From Microbispora hainanensis (lineage in GTDB: Bacteria > Actinomycetota > Actinomycetes > Streptosporangiales > Streptosporangiaceae), in the NCBI RefSeq assembly GCF_006874475.1, contig NZ_VIRM01000003.1:62001-126000 (forward strand): a DNA stretch of 64,000 nt. Direction: 5' to 3'. Under the pieces are notes generated by a model. It ran no database searches, was not told the origin of the DNA, and saw only the letters and a list, made by a program, of their open reading frames with translations. Shown piece by piece: positions 58,512 to 64,000 of this stretch. Numbering within the stretch: the stretch's first letter is position 1; every line of letters starts with the position of its first letter. The position numbers and the translations under genes are program-made.

Positions 58512-58886
58512 TCAGAAGCCCAGGGCCTGGGCCCTGCGCTTGACCTCCGTGTGCCGGCCCTTCACGATCGCGTCGATCGGGGCCCCGGGCAGCGAGTCGT
58601 CCGGGGTGAACAGCCACCGGATCGACTCCACCTCGTCGTATCCGGCGTCGGACAGGACCGTGAGCGTGCCGGGCAGGCCCTTGAGCACCTCACCGTCCGC
58701 GATGAACACCGCCGGGATCTGCGGCTCGCCGCCGCCCCGCCGGACGCCGACGAGCTTCTTGTCCTTGAGGAGTTGCTTGGCGCGGCCGACGCTGAGCCCC
58801 AGCTTCTTGGCGGCCTCCGAGATGGGGAGCCACTCCCCTACGAGCTGGTCGGTCTCCCGGTCGATCTGCGCAACAGTAAGCGTCAC
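58512..58886 (-). CDS. Rv2175c family DNA-binding protein
   Basis: The 124-residue protein matches the mycobacterial Rv2175c type. It has an N-terminal winged HTH ([33 protein letters not shown]) and a C-terminal part with [31 protein letters not shown]. In mycobacteria Rv2175c is phosphorylated by PknL, encoded next door; here the PknL-like kinase is 4 kb away. The GTG at 58886 follows TAATGG by seven bases (leaderless). Confidence 0.92.
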   Translation of the reverse strand: MTLTVAQIDRETDQLVGEWLPISEAAKKLGLSVGRAKQLLKDKKLVGVRRGGGEPQIPAVFIADGEVLKGLPGTLTVLSDAGYDEVESIRWLFTPDDSLPGAPIDAIVKGRHTEVKRRAQALGF

Positions 58887-58893
58887 GGAACCA

Positions 58894-58899
58894 CCATTA
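58894..58899 (-). promoter_or_regulatory. -10 box of the Rv2175c-type gene
   Basis: TAATGG on the minus strand, seven bases before the GTG at 58886. Confidence 0.45.
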
Positions 58900-58929
58900 C
58901 CACAGGCGGGCCGCCAGGAAACACCTCGG

Positions 58930-60108
58930 CTACGCCATAATGCAGTCGCGTAGCGGCTGGGCCGAATCCGCCACCCGCAGGGAATCGAGCCGCCGGCCGC
59001 TCTCAATGATCTTCCGGCCCTGCACCACGTCGCGCGGGCGGTCGACGGTGAGCACCGCGGCGAGCCGGTCGTCGGCCGTCAGCCAGCACACCGCCCACTT
59101 CGCGTCCCTGCGCGGGTCGCCGCGCAGCACCATGCGGTCACCGGCCTCCCGATGACCGGCGAACTGCACCATGTGACCGAACTGCTCCGACCAGAAGTAC
59201 GGCACCGGGTCGTAGACCGCCTCCTCGCCCAGCAGGGTGGCGGCGGCCACGTCGGGGGCCTGCAGCGCGGTGTCCCAGTGCTCGACGCGCAGCCGGGTGC
59301 CGAACCTGCGCGACCACCAGCTCGCGCAGTCGCCCACCGCGACCACGTTGGACAGCGACGTGCGCAGGTGCTCGTCGACCACGACCCCGTCGTCGACCCG
59401 GACCGCCGACCCCTTCAGCCAGTCGACGGCCGGGCGCACCCCGACGCCGGTGACGACCACGTCGGCCGGCACCCGGGCGCCGGACATGAGCGTGAGGCCG
59501 TCGGGGTCCACGGTGCCGACCAGCGCCCCGAGGCGCAGCTCGACGCCCGCCCGCGCGTACCAGCCGGTGGTGTGGCTGCCCACCTCGGGCCCGAGGGCCA
59601 CGGCGAGGGGGCTCTCCCCCGCCTCCACCACGGTCACCGCGCACCCGGCCCTGGCCGCCGCGGTGGCGACCTCGGCGCCGATCCAGCCGGCCCCGACGAC
59701 GGCCACGCGGGTGCCGGGGACCAGTCGCTCGCGCAGTGCGAGCGCGTCCTCGATCGTGCGCAGCACGTGCTGACGGCCCTCGCCGCGCAGGCGGATCGGG
59801 GTGGCGCCGGTGGCGATCACCAGGCCGTCGTACTCCAGCTCTCCCTCGGTCGTCTCCAGCACGCCCTCGCGCAGGCCCTTGGCCGCCGTGCCGAGGCACA
59901 GCCGTACGTCGAGGGCGTCGAGATCGGAGTCGACCACGGTGGAGTCGGTCTCTCCGAGCAGCACCGCCTTCGACAGCGGCGGCCGGTCATAGGGGCGATG
60001 GTGTTCCTCGCCGATGAGCGTGATGCGTCCGGTGAACCCACGGAACCTCAACGCCTCGATGCTTCGCACGCCGGCCAGGCCGGCACCCACCACCACGACG
60101 TGATCCAC
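58930..60108 (-). CDS. FAD-dependent pyridine nucleotide oxidoreductase (ferredoxin reductase-like)
   Basis: The 392-residue flavoprotein has FAD site VVVGAGLAGVRSIEALR, a NAD site VAVVGAGWIGAEVATAAARAG, ATGATPIRLRG and the C-terminal FAD motif VVAVGDCASWW, followed by a reductase_C-type domain (FWSEQFGHMVQFAG). It resembles ferredoxin reductases of P450 and dioxygenase systems and may be linked to other redox chains. The GTG at 60108 lies six bases after TATGGT, indicating a leaderless mRNA. Confidence 0.92.
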   Translation of the reverse strand: MDHVVVVGAGLAGVRSIEALRFRGFTGRITLIGEEHHRPYDRPPLSKAVLLGETDSTVVDSDLDALDVRLCLGTAAKGLREGVLETTEGELEYDGLVIATGATPIRLRGEGRQHVLRTIEDALALRERLVPGTRVAVVGAGWIGAEVATAAARAGCAVTVVEAGESPLAVALGPEVGSHTTGWYARAGVELRLGALVGTVDPDGLTLMSGARVPADVVVTGVGVRPAVDWLKGSAVRVDDGVVVDEHLRTSLSNVVAVGDCASWWSRRFGTRLRVEHWDTALQAPDVAAATLLGEEAVYDPVPYFWSEQFGHMVQFAGHREAGDRMVLRGDPRRDAKWAVCWLTADDRLAAVLTVDRPRDVVQGRKIIESGRRLDSLRVADSAQPLRDCIMA

Positions 60109-60114
60109 AGCTCG

Positions 60115-60120
60115 ACCATA
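60115..60120 (-). promoter_or_regulatory. -10 box of the oxidoreductase gene
   Basis: TATGGT on the minus strand, six bases before the GTG at 60108. Confidence 0.5.
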
Positions 60121-60282
60121 GATTGCCGACAGGGGCCCTGGCCAACGGGGCCCCCATAACGAGTTGGGCAATTGACGCGCACTCGAACAGGCCCGCGTTG
60201 TGAGGCCCACAAGCGCCCTCCGCCGGACTCATCGGTCCGCCGATCGGCCGTTGCGGGCGGCGTACTACCCTTGGGGACGTAA

Positions 60283-60375
60283 GACGCGCGGGAGCCCGGC
60301 GGACCGGGCTGAGAGGAGAGCGTGAGGCTCTCGACCGCCCCGACCTGATCCGGGTAATGCCGGCGAAGGGAGCGC
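60283..60375 (+). promoter_or_regulatory. TPP riboswitch (THI element)
   Basis: The conserved THI-box pieces are GCGGGAGCCCGG, CGGGCTGAGAGGAG, and CCTGATCCGGGTAATGCCGG followed by CGAAGGGAG. The element ends at the ribosome-binding site of thiO, so TPP binding would hide the site and block translation. Confidence 0.95.
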
Positions 60376-60376
60376 T

Positions 60377-62477
<2,101 letters not shown>

Positions 62478-62490
62478 AGTCCGCCACACA

Positions 62491-62544
62491 GTCCGGCACC
62501 GCGGTCCGGCCGCCACAGTCCGGCCGCCACGGTCCGGCAGCGCC
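62491..62544. repeat. 14-bp repeats between thiG and the kinase gene
   Basis: Units beginning GTCCGGCCGCCACA and GTCCGGCCGCCACG (62504 and 62518) are flanked by diverged copies at 62491 and 62532. Nothing else is recognised in the 265-base gap apart from the kinase promoter. Confidence 0.75.
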
Positions 62545-62729
62545 GCGACCAGCCGTCCTCCCCTCGCCCGCCGGTCCCGGAACGTCCGCGCGGGCGGGGC
62601 GGACGGCGGCCGATTCCGCGTCCGGTAAGCCTGCTTTTCGGAATCGGTATGGCTTTTCGGACGGCGCGCGAGGCTGCCGAATAGATCTCGGTTTGGGATT
62701 CGGGAACACGCCCGGCGGCAAATCACCCG

Positions 62730-62735
62730 TAAACT
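62730..62735 (+). promoter_or_regulatory. -10 box of the kinase gene
   Basis: TAAACT is seven bases before the GTG at 62743, suggesting a leaderless transcript. Confidence 0.55.
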
Positions 62736-62742
62736 CTGGCGA

Positions 62743-64000
62743 GTGGACACGACGCTAACCGACCCGCTCGTGGGGCAGTTGCTCGACGGGCGCTACCGCG
62801 TCGAGTCCCGGATCGCCCGGGGTGGCATGGCCTCCGTATACCTGGCTCTGGACGTCCGGCTCGACCGCACGGTCGCCGTCAAGGTGATGCACCGCTCGCT
62901 GGCCGAGGACCCGCAGTTCGTGCGGCGTTTCATCGGCGAGGCCAAGTCGGTGGCCAGCCTCTCGCACCCCAACATCGTGCAGGTCTTCGACCAGGGCACC
63001 GACGGGGCGCACGTCTACCTGTCCATGGAGTACGTCCCCGGCCGTACGCTGCGCGACGTGCTGCGCCGGCGCGGCCACCTCCCGGCCCGCGAGGCCCTGG
63101 AGATGGTCATCCCGGTGCTCGCCGCCCTCGGCGCGGCCCATCACGCCGGGCTCATCCACCGCGACGTCAAGCCCGAAAACGTGCTGCTCGCCGACGACGG
63201 CCGGGTGAAGGTCGTGGACTTCGGCCTGGCCCGCGCGATCGAGGCGACCAACCAGACCAAGACCGGCATGATGATCGGCACGATCGGATACATGTCGCCG
63301 GAGCAGGTCACCACTGGCAACGCCGACGCGCGCAGCGACGTGTACGCCGCCGGGATCATGCTGTTCGAGCTGATCACCGGGCGGCAGCCTTATTCGGGTG
63401 AGACGCCGATGTCGGTCGCCTACCGGCACGTGCACGAGACCGTGCCCGCGCCGTCGTCGATCGTGCCCGACGTGCCACCGGTGATCGACGCGCTCGTCGC
63501 CGCGGCCACCGACAAGGACCCCGCCGCACGCCCGTCGGACGCGACCGCCATGCTCGTCGCCGCCGTCGAGATCCACCGTACGCTGCCGAAGACCGGGCAC
63601 ACCGGCGCGCACGCCTCCCGCCACGGGGCCCCGGACACCGGCGCCCACACCGGCGCCCACACCGGCGCCCACAGCGGCGTGCGTACGGGCGCCCACCGGA
63701 CCATCCCGCCGGCCGGCGGGGCCTCGTCGTTCGGCACCGGGTCGCATGGCACGGGGTCGCACGGCACCGGCTCTCCTGTCACGGGGTCTCCTGGCACCGG
63801 GTCGTTCGGCAGCGGGTCGTTCGGCATGGGGTCGCACGCGCTCGCCGAGCCCGAGTCGCCGCTCGGCCACACGATGATCCAGCCGCGCTCGGAACTGCTG
63901 ACCGACCGGGCCGAGACGGGACGGCGCAGGGGACGCGGCGGGATCAGGCCCGTCTGGTTCGTCGCCGTGCTGGCCCTCGTCATGCTGGCGGGCGTCGCGT
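62743..64000 (+). CDS. Serine/threonine protein kinase, PknL-like, 3' end outside window
   Basis: The open frame runs to the window end (419 residues seen). The Hanks-type kinase domain has the Gly loop IARGGMASVYLA, Lys47 in VAVKVMH, catalytic HRDVKPENV (Asp141), DFG at 159-161 and GTIGYMSPEQ. A juxtamembrane linker of TGAH repeats and GTGSHGTGSH-type repeats follows. At the end a transmembrane helix begins (RPVWFVAVLALVMLAGVA). The extracellular part, perhaps PASTA domains, lies outside. The context with the Rv2175c-type gene points to a PknL relationship. Confidence 0.9.
   Translation, partial: MDTTLTDPLVGQLLDGRYRVESRIARGGMASVYLALDVRLDRTVAVKVMHRSLAEDPQFVRRFIGEAKSVASLSHPNIVQVFDQGTDGAHVYLSMEYVPGRTLRDVLRRRGHLPAREALEMVIPVLAALGAAHHAGLIHRDVKPENVLLADDGRVKVVDFGLARAIEATNQTKTGMMIGTIGYMSPEQVTTGNADARSDVYAAGIMLFELITGRQPYSGETPMSVAYRHVHETVPAPSSIVPDVPPVIDALVAAATDKDPAARPSDATAMLVAAVEIHRTLPKTGHTGAHASRHGAPDTGAHTGAHTGAHSGVRTGAHRTIPPAGGASSFGTGSHGTGSHGTGSPVTGSPGTGSFGSGSFGMGSHALAEPESPLGHTMIQPRSELLTDRAETGRRRGRGGIRPVWFVAVLALVMLAGVA
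63634..63835. repeat. Short repeats encoding the kinase juxtamembrane linker
   Basis: CACCGGCGCCCA recurs several times around 63634-63672 (TGAH repeats). A second set of GGCACGGGGTCG-like 12-15 base units follows at 63736-63835 (GTGSH/GTGSF repeats). All units keep the frame. Confidence 0.8.

Overview
This is a very GC-rich actinobacterial chromosome segment. Coding density is high, GTG and TTG starts are frequent, genes are coupled by ATGA overlaps, and several transcripts look leaderless. The markers mihF, bldD, an Rv2175c-type regulator next to a PknL-like kinase, a SAV_6107-type HEPN gene and a riboflavin operon carrying a PnuC-family transporter fit a filamentous actinomycete. Gene order suggests Streptosporangiaceae; that assignment is an inference. 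No rRNA, tRNA, CRISPR array, prophage or transposase was seen.

Layout. 1-2.0 kb: end of a NitT/TauT-type ABC transporter operon coupled to a UbiX-like flavin prenyltransferase. 2.0-4.9 kb: a small accessory patch with an HD-domain protein behind a tandem repeat, a DUF4031 protein, a secreted six-cysteine cationic peptide of unknown function and a lipoprotein. 4.9-7.1 kb: epoxide hydrolase divergent from a WYL regulator. 7.1-10.9 kb: alkanesulfonate operon ssuC-ssuB-ssuA-ssuD. 11.0-16.0 kb (minus strand): riboflavin operon ribD-ribE-ribM-ribBA-ribH behind an FMN riboswitch, followed by a PH-domain protein. 16.1-22.5 kb: peptide/nickel-type ABC transporter in the order dppC-A-B-D-F, preceded by a perfect 11-bp-arm palindrome.

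22.5-39.1 kb is mostly a minus-strand housekeeping cluster: mihF, gmk, rpoZ, coaBC, a small protein, metK, priA, two large paralogous unknown proteins, def, fmt, rsmB and rpe. It is interrupted by an MFS exporter divergent from an HxlR-peroxiredoxin fusion regulator. 39.2-49.3 kb (minus strand) is the complete pyrimidine operon pyrR-pyrB-pyrC-carA-carB-pyrK-pyrD-pyrF, with a probable PyrR-binding loop in the leader. bldD and arcA lie on the other side.

51.7-54.3 kb holds a toxin-antitoxin pair whose toxin is frameshifted, a HEPN protein behind two LexA-like SOS boxes, and an L,D-transpeptidase. 54.4-64.0 kb resembles the actinobacterial metF / polyprenyl synthase / thiE / Rv2175c / thiO-thiS-thiG / pknL neighbourhood. 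It carries a TPP riboswitch and many genes with a TANNNT box 6-7 nt before the start codon.

The strongest candidates for undescribed biology are the secreted cysteine-rich peptide at 3570-3803, the tandem paralogues between def and priA, the helicase-motif-poor PriA with 21-bp repeats, the metK leader hairpin, and the SOS-box/HEPN unit.
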